Shown: positions 19,148 through 29,944 of the stretch, piece by piece
Layout of the letters: each line of letters begins with the position of its first letter
Position numbering within the stretch: position 1 is the first letter of the stretch
Assembly (NCBI GenBank): GCA_028023455.1
Contig: JAQFVV010012477.1
Coordinates: 4,756,751-4,820,750, forward strand
Direction: 5' to 3'
Source of the DNA: Epiperipatus broadwayi
Taxonomy: Eukaryota; Onychophora; Udeonychophora; Euonychophora; Peripatidae
Length of the DNA: 64,000 bases
The notes under the pieces: model-generated
What the model was told of the DNA's origin: nothing
What the model saw: only the letters and a program-made list of their open reading frames with translations
Database searches by the model: none
Position numbers and translations under genes: made by a program

Positions 19148-21625
19148 ATGAGTGAACTAAATTATAGTATGGAAGAGGTTATGGAAGAGGAAGGTGCCCC
19201 AATACCAGGAATCAGTGATCGTTTTCATACTGAAGAAGAGGATGGGGAGGTTTTCTTAAAAACACAAGAGGAAAGAGAGGAAGTAGAGGAAGATGCCTTT
19301 AATGTTAGTAGCAATAATACGGCCTCAAGTGTGGAAGTAGATGAGGAGTCAGAAGTGGGCCAGGCTCAAATAGCAAAGATGGCACCATCAGACATGGACA
19401 TGATAATGCAGATGCTCAGAAGTATGAGAGAAGATAGTAAGCACAATATAGAAAGTCTAAGAGAGGATAGTAAGCAAAGTATGGTAAATCTAGAACAAAA
19501 GATGGAGAAAAATATAGAAAGTCTAAGAAAAGATAGTAAGCAAAATATAGAAAGTCTAAGAAAAGATAGTAAGCAAAATATAGAAAGTCTAAGAAAAGAT
19601 AGTAAGCAAAATATAGAAAGTCTAAGAGAAGATAGTAAGCAAAGGATGGAAAATCTAGAACAAAAGATAGGTCAATCTATGGAGAAAAGTATAGAAGGTT
19701 TAAGGGTAAATCTAGAGAACTCTATTGACAATAACAACCAAATGATCATCGCTTTGGAAACTAGGATAGAAGGGTCCAATATAGAGTGTAAAAATAGGTT
19801 TGTGTCATTAGAGGAGAGGATAGAAGGAGTGTGTAGGTCTATGGAAGTCACCAAACAGGAGGGCTGTCAGGGACTACAGTCATTAAAGGCTCAAGTGGAG
19901 CAGTCTATCGAAGAAAATAAGAGAGAAATTGAGTTAGTTAGGAATGAGGTCCATGGTTTGGTCTCCCAATCCATATCAGAATGCATAGAAAAGAATGCCG
20001 AAATAACTTCTGCAGGAATTCATATTAGATTAGAGGAGGTGGTAGCCAAAGTGGACTCATATAAGGAAGCCACTTTGGGCTGTGTAGATCAAACCCTCAC
20101 TATGAAAAATAAGTTTAGTGGCTTAGAAAAGGAAATACGAGAAGTTAAGGGAAGCATGGCCAATGAGTGTGTACAAATTGACCAAAATCTTAGGAAAGAA
20201 TTGGGGAAACAAATGGATAGCTTTAGGGAGGAGATAGTAAAAAGGGACAAGTCAAGTTCTTTAGAAGAGGGACCCAGAATGAATCAACATGAATTGGGTG
20301 TTATGTTGGAAAAGGTTGAGGAGAACCAGAAGGCCTATGTTGTGGAATACATAAACCCCAAGATGGATGATCTCTACCAGAAAATAGGGGAATTAAAAGA
20401 TCGTATTAATGTAGGGCTGCAGGATCAGTCAAACCTAAATTCAGGGCAGAGCGATGGTAGCACCAGTCCAGATGACTGTAGGGATAGCTCAGAACAGAGT
20501 CAGTCAAAGAAAAGGATGCCTACTTTAGTTAACAATCCACAAGGTGAAAAAGAAGTAGAAAGGCCGATATTAGCCATAATACCAAATCTCCCAGTAAAGA
20601 AAGTAAATGAGATGATGACCAAAGAGCAGATTGGGATAGATCATGAAGTGAAAAGAAGGAAAAGAGAGTTGGAGGAAAAACTTCATGCATCCGATAAGAT
20701 GATTGATTTAAGAGAGGCAATAAGGGAGATGAAACCAGTTATTTTAGAAAGAGAGCAAAAGTTTCAACAGTCTGTAGTTCTCAATCTAGTAACAAACCAG
20801 CATGTGTGGTTTCAAAAATCTGTCTTCTCAAATAGATTGGAGATACCTTATATATGGTATAGAGAGACAATCTCTCTGAAAAATGTAAATGTCCAAATCT
20901 CTCTGAAAAATTCAACTGCTCTGGAAAAGTCAAAAATAAGTTATATCTGGTACAGAGAGGCAATCTCTCTGAAAAATGTAAATGTCCAGTGTGTATCAGA
21001 CAGAGAATCAATCTCTCTGAAAAATTTAAATGCTCTGTTAAATTTAACTGTGCCTTATATTTGGTACAAAGAGTCAACCTTTTTAGAGAGTTTAAAAATA
21101 AATTATACATGGCACAGAGAATCAACCTCTCAGGAAGATGTAATGAATTATCTCTGGTACAGAGAGTCAATCTCTCTGAAGAGTTTAAATGTCCATTATA
21201 TATGGGACAGAGAATCTATCTCTCTGAAAAATGTAAATGCTCTGGAAAATTTAAATGTGCCTTATATATGGTACAAAGAGTCAACCTTTCTAGAAAATTT
21301 AAAAATAAATTATACGTGGCCCAGAGAATCAATCTCTCTGGAAGATTTAAGGATGAATTATATATGGTACAGAGAGTCAATCTTTCTGGAAAGTTTAAAA
21401 ATAAAGTATGTATGGTATAGAGAGTCAATCTCTCTGAAAAACTTCAAGGCATATTATGTATGGTACCAAGAGTCAATATTTCTAAATGGGGTCTGTAATC
21501 GGAGGTTATATAAAATAAATCCTCCGGATATGTTTTATAAATATCCAGTCAAGATGAAAAATGGAAATATTAAAAAGGGACTGGATGTACAGGTGCATTT
21601 TTATGCAGACCACAATATGGTTTGA
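19148..21625 (+). CDS. Gag-position coiled-coil protein of the LTR element (825 residues)
   Basis: The first ATG after the leader opens an 825-codon frame. Residues 1-75 are acidic (EEVMEEEGAP, EEREEVEED). Residues about 95-420 are a long charged coiled coil. It includes an 11-residue repeat (SKQNIESLRKD) at 19431-19670 and further heptad-like sequence (LEERIEGVCRSMEV). A Ser/Asp-rich linker follows, then a Lys-rich stretch (EVKRRKRELEEKL), then about 12 units of a 16-residue repeat, YIWYRESISLKNLNVP, at codons for 20850-21480. It resembles capsid-type proteins only by position, length and coiled coils. I find no zinc knuckle, protease or RT. It may assemble particles or bind RNA. The frame differs from that of the integrase scrap that follows. 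Confidence 0.75.
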   Translation: MSELNYSMEEVMEEEGAPIPGISDRFHTEEEDGEVFLKTQEEREEVEEDAFNVSSNNTASSVEVDEESEVGQAQIAKMAPSDMDMIMQMLRSMREDSKHNIESLREDSKQSMVNLEQKMEKNIESLRKDSKQNIESLRKDSKQNIESLRKDSKQNIESLREDSKQRMENLEQKIGQSMEKSIEGLRVNLENSIDNNNQMIIALETRIEGSNIECKNRFVSLEERIEGVCRSMEVTKQEGCQGLQSLKAQVEQSIEENKREIELVRNEVHGLVSQSISECIEKNAEITSAGIHIRLEEVVAKVDSYKEATLGCVDQTLTMKNKFSGLEKEIREVKGSMANECVQIDQNLRKELGKQMDSFREEIVKRDKSSSLEEGPRMNQHELGVMLEKVEENQKAYVVEYINPKMDDLYQKIGELKDRINVGLQDQSNLNSGQSDGSTSPDDCRDSSEQSQSKKRMPTLVNNPQGEKEVERPILAIIPNLPVKKVNEMMTKEQIGIDHEVKRRKRELEEKLHASDKMIDLREAIREMKPVILEREQKFQQSVVLNLVTNQHVWFQKSVFSNRLEIPYIWYRETISLKNVNVQISLKNSTALEKSKISYIWYREAISLKNVNVQCVSDRESISLKNLNALLNLTVPYIWYKESTFLESLKINYTWHRESTSQEDVMNYLWYRESISLKSLNVHYIWDRESISLKNVNALENLNVPYIWYKESTFLENLKINYTWPRESISLEDLRMNYIWYRESIFLESLKIKYVWYRESISLKNFKAYYVWYQESIFLNGVCNRRLYKINPPDMFYKYPVKMKNGNIKKGLDVQVHFYADHNMV
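19431..19670 (+). repeat. 33-bp tandem repeat in coiled-coil ORF
   Basis: The unit AGTAAGCAAAATATAGAAAG plus 13 more bases recurs with a 33-bp period, four nearly identical copies in a row (19495-19640) and two diverged ones upstream. It encodes the 11-residue repeat DSKQNIESLRK, matching the 11-residue stutter periodicity found in coiled coils. Confidence 0.85.
20850..21480 (+). repeat. About 48-bp tandem repeat array with hairpin in each unit
   Basis: The landmark TGGTACAGAGAGTCAATC or a close variant occurs about 12 times, at spacings mostly near 48 bp (for example 21155, 21203, 21269, 21317, 21365, 21413, 21461). Each unit can form CAGAGAG-TCAAT-CTCTCTG, a 7-bp stem with a 5-base loop. 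Unit length is a multiple of three, so several other frames also stay open here on both strands; I treat those as shadows. Confidence 0.8.
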
Positions 21626-21749
21626 AAAGAAAAAGCCATTCCAAATTACCAAGAAAATAGGGGAGAATGCCTTCATGCTTGCTGCTCTGGATGGGAATAA
21701 GGGAACCTATAATGCTAGGAGTTTGATCCTTTATACTTCAGCAGAATAG
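21561..21749 (+). pseudogene. Integrase C-terminal remnant (LTR pol tail)
   Basis: In a frame shifted by +1 relative to the long ORF, the segment KKPFQITKKIGENAFML followed by KGTYNARSLILY looks like the very end of a Ty3/gypsy-type polyprotein (PFxIxxKLGxNxY ... YNARSLKLY). Only about 40 residues are recognisable. Everything between the coiled-coil ORF and this tail in an autonomous relative, that is protease, RT, RNase H and the integrase core, is absent. It marks an internal deletion. Confidence 0.6.
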
Positions 21750-21927
21750 CCTGGCAAAGATCTCCAAATAAATTACTTTTAGGTTTTCTAATGAAAAATA
21801 TATTTACCAGTAGTTAATTTTTTTTTTATATATATATTATAAGTGTTTATTATTATTAGTGTATTTATTAGTTAGGATTTTTTTTTTTTTAAATATAGTT
21901 AAAACAAAAGTGCTGATGATTTTATCC

Positions 21928-21942
21928 GAAGGGGGAGAAAGT
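21928..21942 (+). other. Polypurine tract
   Basis: GAAGGGGGAGAAAGT lies immediately before the TGTGCC start of the 3' LTR, the standard position for plus-strand priming. Confidence 0.8.
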
Positions 21943-24074
21943 TGTGCCATTACAATTTAGTCACTAGCTAAATTTATAGTAATGTGCATGTAGAAAAGGT
22001 AAACCAAAAATCATCATCACATTTTTATATAATCATAAATGAAGCTGTAGGGCATCCAAGTTCAAACCCTACAAGGTCCAGTTCTAAAAGCTTTAAACAG
22101 AGAAAGAATGGGTCAACAATTACATGCTTTACTTGTTTGTGTGTTGATAGAAAGGTAATACACACATTTAAACTATTTAATATTTAAATTTTCTGTTAAA
22201 AAGCAAAGTTATAATGCATACATATAGGCAATGTATGTGTAAATTATTTAATTGTTTTATATTTCAAATATTAAACATTTTAACTTTCTTTAAAACTAAC
22301 CTATGCTTGATCAATTCTAATATTTTATTCTATACTTTTATTTTGCTTTTCTTTAATTATAATTGGGATTTAAAAGTTACAGATTTAATTAAATAATTGG
22401 GTTATAATTACTAAGCTAGCAATTATATTATTTAAGGTTAGTTTATGAATGATTTGAAAGAATGAAGGATGTGTGTACATTACATACAAAAATTTACATT
22501 TCCTAAATATTGAAAGAAAAGGAAGTATTAAATCTGTCAAATTATTTTTTTTGTACAATTTTTTTTGTTAAAAGAAGAAATCTGTTTAATCAGATATCGA
22601 TCTTTGTAGCAATTTTTTTTTTTGTAAATGATTGTTTCACTTTGGAAGCTTATAATGGGTCAGAGCTCTAATTTTGAATTTGTCTTATCTCAAGATCTAA
22701 AGAAGGAAGCTCAAAGATTTGAAGTGTTACCTGGATGTTAAAAAGAAAGAAAAAAGAAAAGAAAGGAAATAAGGATTGAGTCTATTTTTTTTTAAACAAA
22801 AGTGTCTGGAAAAAGGATTAAACTTTTCAGTTGAAAAATAATTTAGTTGAAAATAAATTAGAGATCTAATTAAAACAAATTTGTCCAAAAATAGCAAGTG
22901 ATGCTATCTCTGATTGGTTAAGGTAGCTAAAAATTGGATATAAAAAGCTGTCTTGAATTATTATTAAGATTATTGTGATTGATTCAGATTATTAAACTAT
23001 CAAATTGAATGTTGAAAATATAAGAAATGGCGGGCTAGAAAAATTATATGTATGTCCCATTTGCTGGACCATCTGGGGAAGCTGCACATCACATAGGAAA
23101 GAAAAGATGTTGTGTCTAAAATAATATTCTACACCTTTCAACTGACCAGATAAATAAGATGTTTTTAATAGAAGGAAGAAAGCATTCACCTGCATTCAAA
23201 GAAGATGAATTAATCTACTGATAAATATTAATCATCAAGTCCAATTAATTGTTACAACAACTGATTTTAAACTCAAGAAAATTTACAAATGGGAAAACAA
23301 CTGCTGTATTTCATCCACATGCTTGACAGGAAGAGAAGAAAAATTAATATAATGATTTCCAAATTATCCACTAAAGCAAATAACCTCAATAGAGTCATCA
23401 TCATCCAATAGTTATACACCTCAAGAAAGAGATTGTTCCCACATAAAACAGAAATAGTAGCTGCAGAAATATAGAGACATTATACAAGACAAGTTTGAAT
23501 CCTTGGAAATTCGCCACAAACAAAAGATCGGTAATATGACTTTTTATATCTATTTTCTTTATGATATCAGTCTTAATAAACATTTTAGCAATAAAGTGGT
23601 ATATTTTATTTAAAGAACGTTTAAAGACTATTCAGATCAATTAAAAACAAGAATGTCTTACTAAAAATAACTTTGAGCTTCATAAATGACCTTGAATGTA
23701 TGAAAATTATTTGTTTATTAATTTTACAATATTAATGTGTAAAACAATTTTTTTTATGGTGTTATGATTTTAGTTTTAACTGATATATTATTATTATTTT
23801 GGTTTTTAATAATATTTTGTTATTATGGGATAAAACACGCACATACATAATAATATTTTTATATGTGTATAATTGGGAGTGAATGTGAAATAATGAGTAG
23901 TATTAGAATATTAGATTATTTTGTTTCAAGTTCAGTATAGATTTCAGTGCTTGGAAGGGAGGGGGAGAAAATAATTTAAAACTCTTTTCTAAAACTTGTT
24001 CTTTCAATTTTACTAACATTTTTTTTACATTCTATTTACATGTTGGATTTTAAAGTATGTGTGCCAATGAGCAG
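21943..24074 (+). repeat. 3' long terminal repeat
   Basis: 2132 bp, a near-identical copy of 16036-18162. Differences include a few substitutions (for example GGCAGG/GGCGGG near 23030) and homopolymer length changes. Confidence 0.9.
22939..22947 (+). promoter_or_regulatory. TATA box in 3' LTR
   Basis: TATAAAAAG, the counterpart of the 5' LTR promoter signal. It could drive read-out into the downstream flank. Confidence 0.35.
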
Positions 24075-24865
24075 ATAATATATTTTTTTTTTAATACTTT
24101 TCTCATGGAGTAAAAATCATGGTCAATGTGATGTCCAACTTAATACAAAATACATTTGAAGGGAAAGGGGGAAGAACTTAAAATTAATCTGAGGATTGTT
24201 ATATAAACAATTATTATTATTATTATTATTATTCATGTCAGTTTTCATATTATCTAGAAATTTTTATGTATATGTTAGAAATGTAGTAATAAATATTAGT
24301 TTGTTTTATTAAACGAGGCGTATATATTTCATTAAGTGTAGTCTTTGTTAAGTGTGATTATTCATCATCATCAATGGTTGAATATTAGTTATTTAAGATA
24401 TAAGTAAATATGCTAAAATTAAGCAATAATTAGGAATTTCTTTATAAAAATTAGTTTTATGTTTAGGCTTAGTCCTAGAGCTGTAGTTGAAACCATTGTC
24501 ATTATCGTTATTATTATCATCATCATCATCGTCGTCAACATTTTAATTAATGAGCTGTTTAACTGTTTAAAGGCCATAAATAAATATTGATTTTATAATA
24601 TTTAGTGATCTCTTAGTATTATTATAACTACATCCCATCATCTATTTCATGCAAGGATGAGTGAATTGCCATCCTAAATTAGTTATATATAATCTGAGCT
24701 AGTAAACTTACAAAAATATTGAAACACATTTGTTATGTTAAGATCTGAAAAATGATTTATGTTCAATGAACTCCACTTTGGTTTAAAGATGTTTTACTTT
24801 TACCTAAATATTAGTGCGTATAGTGATATGGCTCAAAAAGCAAAATCTCTCATTTTTTATTAGAA
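24075..24865. other. AT-rich DNA with trinucleotide microsatellites
   Basis: (TTA)n at 24211-24233 and ATC/GTC triplets at about 24505-24537. No gene seen. Confidence 0.6.
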
Positions 24866-24869
24866 ATAA

Positions 24870-24965
24870 AGTACCAAAAAGGGATTCAAACCCGGTACAT
24901 GTAAAAGGTTATTAGATATAACCGTGTCTAGATTCAGATAATCTAGTGGCGCCCTGCTAGTCCAT
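24870..24965 (-). repeat. tRNA-like fragment, possible SINE
   Basis: Minus strand: an A-box-like TAGACACGGTTATATC, then about 25 bases, then the B-box-like CCGGGTTTGAATCCC. The spacing fits an internal Pol III promoter. No target duplication or tail identified, so this may be an old SINE or a tRNA pseudogene. Confidence 0.4.
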
Positions 24966-24969
24966 ATTC

Positions 24970-25109
24970 ACTTAGTATTTGTTTAAACATGCACTTAACA
25001 TCAAACCAAGAAATGAAAGTGGATAAGATTACTGTCTGTATACCTGAGTTATATTTTATTGAATTACTAGTGTACTCACGTAATATCTTTTGAACTCATT
25101 TATTAGGTT

Positions 25110-25149
<40 letters not shown>

Positions 25150-26305
25150 AAAATACTAAATAAAAATGTTATTTAAAATGGCCACCAAACACAATGTTAA
25201 TAATTATTGCCTCCCCTGAGTCTAAAAGAAACCTTGAAATGCATGCTGAAATGAAACCAATTGATTCAGTTGTGAAAATTAAACTCAAACATCAACAATG
25301 TTTTGATGTTAAATAAGAATGAATCATCAAGTTATAAAACATTATACAAACATATAACAAACATGCTCTCTACGAATCTCTGAATTTATATTTCTACTGT
25401 CTATTCATAATTATTTTAATTTATAAGTCACAGATGTATCCACTTACAATACACTATGATCTATTTTTTTACTTATTTGATATTTTATGATGTTTGCTAT
25501 TAAAATTTCTGCAGTGAAATTATTTTTTGAAAGACATCAACACATAATTTAATTGTAACTCTCTAATTTATTCTATTCTCAAATATATCCTACCAATAAA
25601 GGCAATTTATATTTTACTTGCTTATAATGTAATATTAAAAATGGAATCTGGCTGGAAATAGTCAGGCAATTTATTTTTAAAATATTTTAAAAGTAAGTCT
25701 TGTATTGATCATTTGTTTTGCGCAAGGTAATAAAGATGTCATTTTACAAGAATGGATTCTAACAAATGTAAATATATCAAATTTATTAAGCATAAACAGA
25801 TAATAACGTGAAAGTTTCAGCTTTCACGTTATTACAATAAAGGATTCTATAATTTTATATCCAGCAAGTTGAAGTACATATTGAATGGTTTTATAATTTT
25901 ACCATTGTATTTTTAGAATTTTACAAAAAATTCTTAAAATTTTCTAATGTCTTTATATTATATTAGCAGCATATTCACAAAATAAATTAAGTAACACACT
26001 ACTTCTACATATCCTAATTTAGTTTAAGTAATAATTTCACTGTGAAAAACATCCTTTATTTTAATTATTAAAAACAATATATTAGAATCTGGTTCCATCA
26101 CAACATCTAACTCTATCTCATTATTTAAAAAGCTACCGAATTTTTCATTCAGAAAAATCAAAATAATCATGGAAAACATATTTATCTGTTTTTCGAAATG
26201 AAATGGATTTTGTAAAAATGTACTTCTTTTTGATCACTTAATAATACAAATATAATTTTTAGTATTAAATACAGGTATACTTTTTATTTCTTGAGTTTAG
26301 ATGTA
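24970..26305. other. AT-rich DNA with one microsatellite and one hairpin
   Basis: (AT)n at 25113-25146 and a perfect 14-bp-stem hairpin at 25801-25834. Otherwise nothing seen. Confidence 0.55.
25801..25834. repeat. Perfect hairpin, 14-bp stem, 6-base loop
   Basis: TAATAACGTGAAAG, loop TTTCAG, CTTTCACGTTATTA. It stands alone; no terminator context or gene next to it. Confidence 0.8.
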
Positions 26306-26309
26306 AATG

Positions 26310-26560
26310 TAGGAGATTTGAACCCAGACTTTCAAGCTTCCTTCAGCTATCCAATCTATATCATACAAGAATACACATGACCACACACATGTGAAAAAGA
26401 TAAATGATTACCAATATACATAATTCATGTGGAACCATCAGTTCATCCAGATCATCATCTACCACACATATATTAAGATAGCAATTCTTCCAATTTTAAT
26501 AGACAGACTTCAATCCACTCCACCCTCCAATTCTTCAGTCATAGTCATCCAATTGAGATC
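26310..26560 (+). repeat. F1 repeat, single arm
   Basis: Starts GAGATTTGAACCCAGAC and follows the left-arm order of the 12545 copy: CACATGACCACACACATGTG, the GATAAATGATTACC segment, then CAATCCACTCCACCCTCCAA. No second arm nearby. Confidence 0.75.
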
Positions 26561-26564
26561 TCAT

Positions 26565-27320
26565 AGTGTGAAAGTAATATTGGGATGACTTTGTTATCAT
26601 GAAATATCAAAACATTTTTCAATATATGGACAACATCTTATAAAAACATTTAATGACAGCTTTAATTACTAATTCAACATATCTAAATTTAGACTTAAAT
26701 TCAGATTAAATCATCACACAACTTGGGGAAAAAGTTGACGATATTAATAAACATCAGGATGTCACATACTCTTTAGCAATCCATTTGTAAATGAGAATGG
26801 ACTATTTAACTTTACAAGAAAAAAGAGACAGAAAAAGAAAAACTTATAAGAACATTTTCTGATGATTTTAGAAACCAACCTGTGAACAAACTCTTACTAT
26901 GTTATGTTATATAGCTATCTTTTTCTACAGACAATTTTACATTTTATAAGACTTCAATCTTGTGACCAATTGTGGTTGACTAATATATTCTATTCTTACC
27001 TGCATTTTCTCTAAAAATCCAATAATATTCCTTATCTTTAGAATGTATTTGAGACAGTCTTTGTATTGCCAATGGAGTTTGCTTTTCCCATAAAAATCAT
27101 TTGTTCAACATAAAAAAGAGTGTTAAAGAATGTTACTATATATTTACATTATATGCTCAATGTAAAGCAAGCATGTTCTTATATTGTAATAATAATAGAT
27201 TAATGAAATTGGTCAATAAATTTACTATCACAGTTTTAAACTGTAATTTTAAACGGATGATAATCAATTTCTACACACGCCCTTAAATGAACATTATTGT
27301 TTTTGAATATGAAGAAACTC
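26565..27320. other. AT-rich DNA without recognisable features
   Basis: A short open frame at 27101-27286 has no recognisable domain. Nothing else seen. Confidence 0.5.
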
Positions 27321-27322
27321 TT

Positions 27323-27736
27323 GATCCAAACCACATAATAAAGACTTTGAAAAGATAAGAATGATTATCTTATCTTTGTACTTAAATACAATTATATAGG
27401 CCAATCACAAGTATACTGGATTGAGAATATTTTATATTATTCCTGTTACTTCCATTTTTTTAATTATGCATATTAACAATTATAAAATTGCAACATTTAC
27501 TGCATGTTAAAATTGGTCAGTTATATTAATTCTAACATCTCTTAATATTAACATGTCATAAATGTTAAAATTCATGATTAATACATATAATAAAAAAAAA
27601 TGAAAATAAAGTGAATATTAAAAATATTTACACATACAAGCCAAGACACTTATGATTGGCCTATATAATTGCATTTAGGTATAAAGATAAGATGACTACT
27701 TTTATCTTTTCAAAGTTTCTATCATGTGGTTTGGAT
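27323..27736. mobile_element. MITE-like inverted-repeat element
   Basis: Arms 27323-27411 and 27648-27736 are reverse complements (outer ends CCAAACCACAT and ATGTGGTTTGG; inner ends around GGCCAATCACAAGT and ACTTATGATTGGCC). The 236-bp spacer is AT-rich and non-coding. No target duplication was confirmed. Confidence 0.65.
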
Positions 27737-27739
27737 TGC

Positions 27740-29370
27740 AGTGCATATATAGTGTTTGATTACAGTCTGTTTAGAATAATAACAGATTAAGTTTTCCTTT
27801 CTTAATGATTAATTTCATTAACAAAAGTGAATAATTTAATATGAAATTACATTTTCTTATCTATTTTAAAATTTATAATATTTGAGTTTTATAACATTAA
27901 AACTTAAAAATTATAGACATCAAATTTTACATAAACTAACTATTCAAATAAATAAAAGTAAATTCTTTATAATAAGTAGTAATTTTATAGTGTTCAATTT
28001 TACCTAAAAAGTACTTCAATAATATTTAATTATCTATTAAATGTAGAACGCATAACGATAAATATTTATTTATTTAATTATTAAAAAGTTACTCTCCATT
28101 TGAAAATATACGCTTTTTAAAATTTTGATTTATACACTATAAACATTGAATATAATCACAAACCATTATATTTTAATTTCCTTTACTCAGCTTATTTGTT
28201 GAGCATATTTGATTTAAACTCTTAAGACCTCTCTGAATAATTTATAGACTCACAAATTTGTTTAAAGTTTTACATACAAGAATAAGTTCTCACAAATGAA
28301 TATATGTTTAAATGTTATTTACATGTTCATATTATAATTTTCATTTTTAATATTAAAATGTCTTATGTATTTCCACTATTTTTATTCAATTAAATGCAAA
28401 TGATTATTTTTTTATTTCATTTCCAATTATGTTATTTCTATAACATGCTATCACTGTTTTTGTAGTGTATCACATCTTTATAATGCACAAACACCACAAC
28501 ATTTTACTTTTTTATTCCAATGATTTTCTTACTCCAATTTTCAGATGGTTTACTGACTTGGAAAAACCATATAACTTTGTTTTTCTAACTTTTTTTTTAA
28601 AATAGTGGCTTATATAGTGCTACTAACACACACATATATATAAATTAGATATCCTTAAAACTTAGATTCTACCACATATTTTTGAAATTTATGAATAAAG
28701 ACATCTGAAAAAAGTAAATGATTTTCAAGTATAGTACTTTTCATATTTTGCCAGGTATTATCAAATGTCTATGCACAAAATCTGCTGTAAAAAATATTTC
28801 AGCAGATACATATATAGATTTGTACATATTAAGCACAACAAATATATAAATGTGCTACAGTAATAATGGAAGTTGGGTCTGAGCATTAAAATACCCACAC
28901 ACACCAATTTAAAGTAATATGAAATTGACATAGAAATATTGTACATGTATAATAAACTCATGTATTTTTTTATTATTTTTCTTTTTTGTATATTTTTTAT
29001 GATATGTCATTTTATATAATTTGCTTTTCTCTGAAAAACTCAAATAGAGAAAAGCAAACTTTGTTGACCAAAAAAGATCATGTTGTTGGAACATATTCAT
29101 AAAAGAAATAATTAAAGTAATTGTTCCAACATACTTGTATATTTTTTATTAATTACTTCTTTAAAAACTAATTTTGTTCAGTAATCAAAAAAAAAAATGT
29201 TAATTGCTTTGGTAAAAACTTAATCAAAAAGCAAAATGTTTGACATTCAATGCTATAATTAAAATGTTATTTTTTTATATAAAATAAAATTTCTTTTATG
29301 AATTGATATATGTAATAAAGTGGCCTGAGTATTCAAGATGGAAAACAAACATATCAAACCATGGAATGTA
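27740..29370. other. AT-rich DNA without genes
   Basis: Short AT-rich open frames only. One hairpin at 29020-29058 (arms TTTGCTTTTCTCT and AGAGAAAAGCAAA, 13-base loop). Confidence 0.55.
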
Positions 29371-29374
29371 GAAT

Positions 29375-29940
29375 TTAATCATAAGAAATGTTATAATCTA
29401 AATGATAAGGTAAATTAAAAGGATTGGCCGATTCATACTTCTCAGGGAGGATACCTGAATTGATTTTGTATGAGTGGGGTTGATAAGTTTTAGACAGTGC
29501 TGTGGGATTCATTCTTTCTTTGGCATTCAAGTCATTCACTACTTTGGCTCCAGAATTCTTCAATCATCTAGCCACTTAGAGATTAATTTATGGACAAGAC
29601 TACTGCTGACATTTTCTAAGAAAAAATCCATTATACAGTTCTTTTAAGAACTCTTGAATTCTTAAGGATTAAATGAAGCATTCAAGATAGTGAATAAATA
29701 TTTAATAATAATTATTGTATTATAGCAGATAGAAAATATGGAGAAATCTACCAGAGCTTCCACTAAAATGACCGTGGGATAGAAAACCAGCCAGTCCACC
29801 CACCCTTTCTCTGTCCAGCCACCGAGATGTGACCATGCCAGTTCCAAACGGCCACACTTATGACCAAAAGCCATCTTGCATATGCCTGAATAAGATGAAA
29901 TCCTCACCGCACAGCTAGTTGAATTGAAGCCAGTCATGAG
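29375..29940. other. Two patches of raised GC, origin unknown
   Basis: At 29375-29563 the minus strand has an open frame containing SGAKVVNDLNAKERMNPTAL, and at 29755-29940 GC rises to nearly half. Both stand out from the flanks. I recognise neither as a known protein, and a stop codon lies directly upstream of the first on the minus strand. They could be an old exon, a mobile-element scrap or a conserved noncoding element. Confidence 0.3.
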
Positions 29941-29944
29941 AAAA

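Larger units (their letters stand above)
16036..24074 (+). mobile_element. Non-autonomous LTR retrotransposon
   Basis: Two direct repeats of about 2.13 kb, both starting TGTGCCATTACAATTTAG and both ending CCAATGAGCAG, enclose a 3.8-kb internal region. The 3' repeat is preceded by a polypurine tract, GAAGGGGGAGAAAGT. Inside is one long gag-position ORF, followed only by a piece of an integrase C-terminus. No protease, RT, RNase H or integrase core is present, so the element must have used another element's enzymes. About a dozen base differences between the LTRs, noted by eye, suggest about 99% identity and a recent insertion. Target duplications are not clear because the 5' flank is a TA repeat. 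Confidence 0.85.

Noticed and set aside
20529-21428. Minus-strand and alternative plus-strand open frames over the repeat array
   Set aside because: A period that is a multiple of three with few stops keeps several frames open; only the long frame starting at 19148 has independent support.
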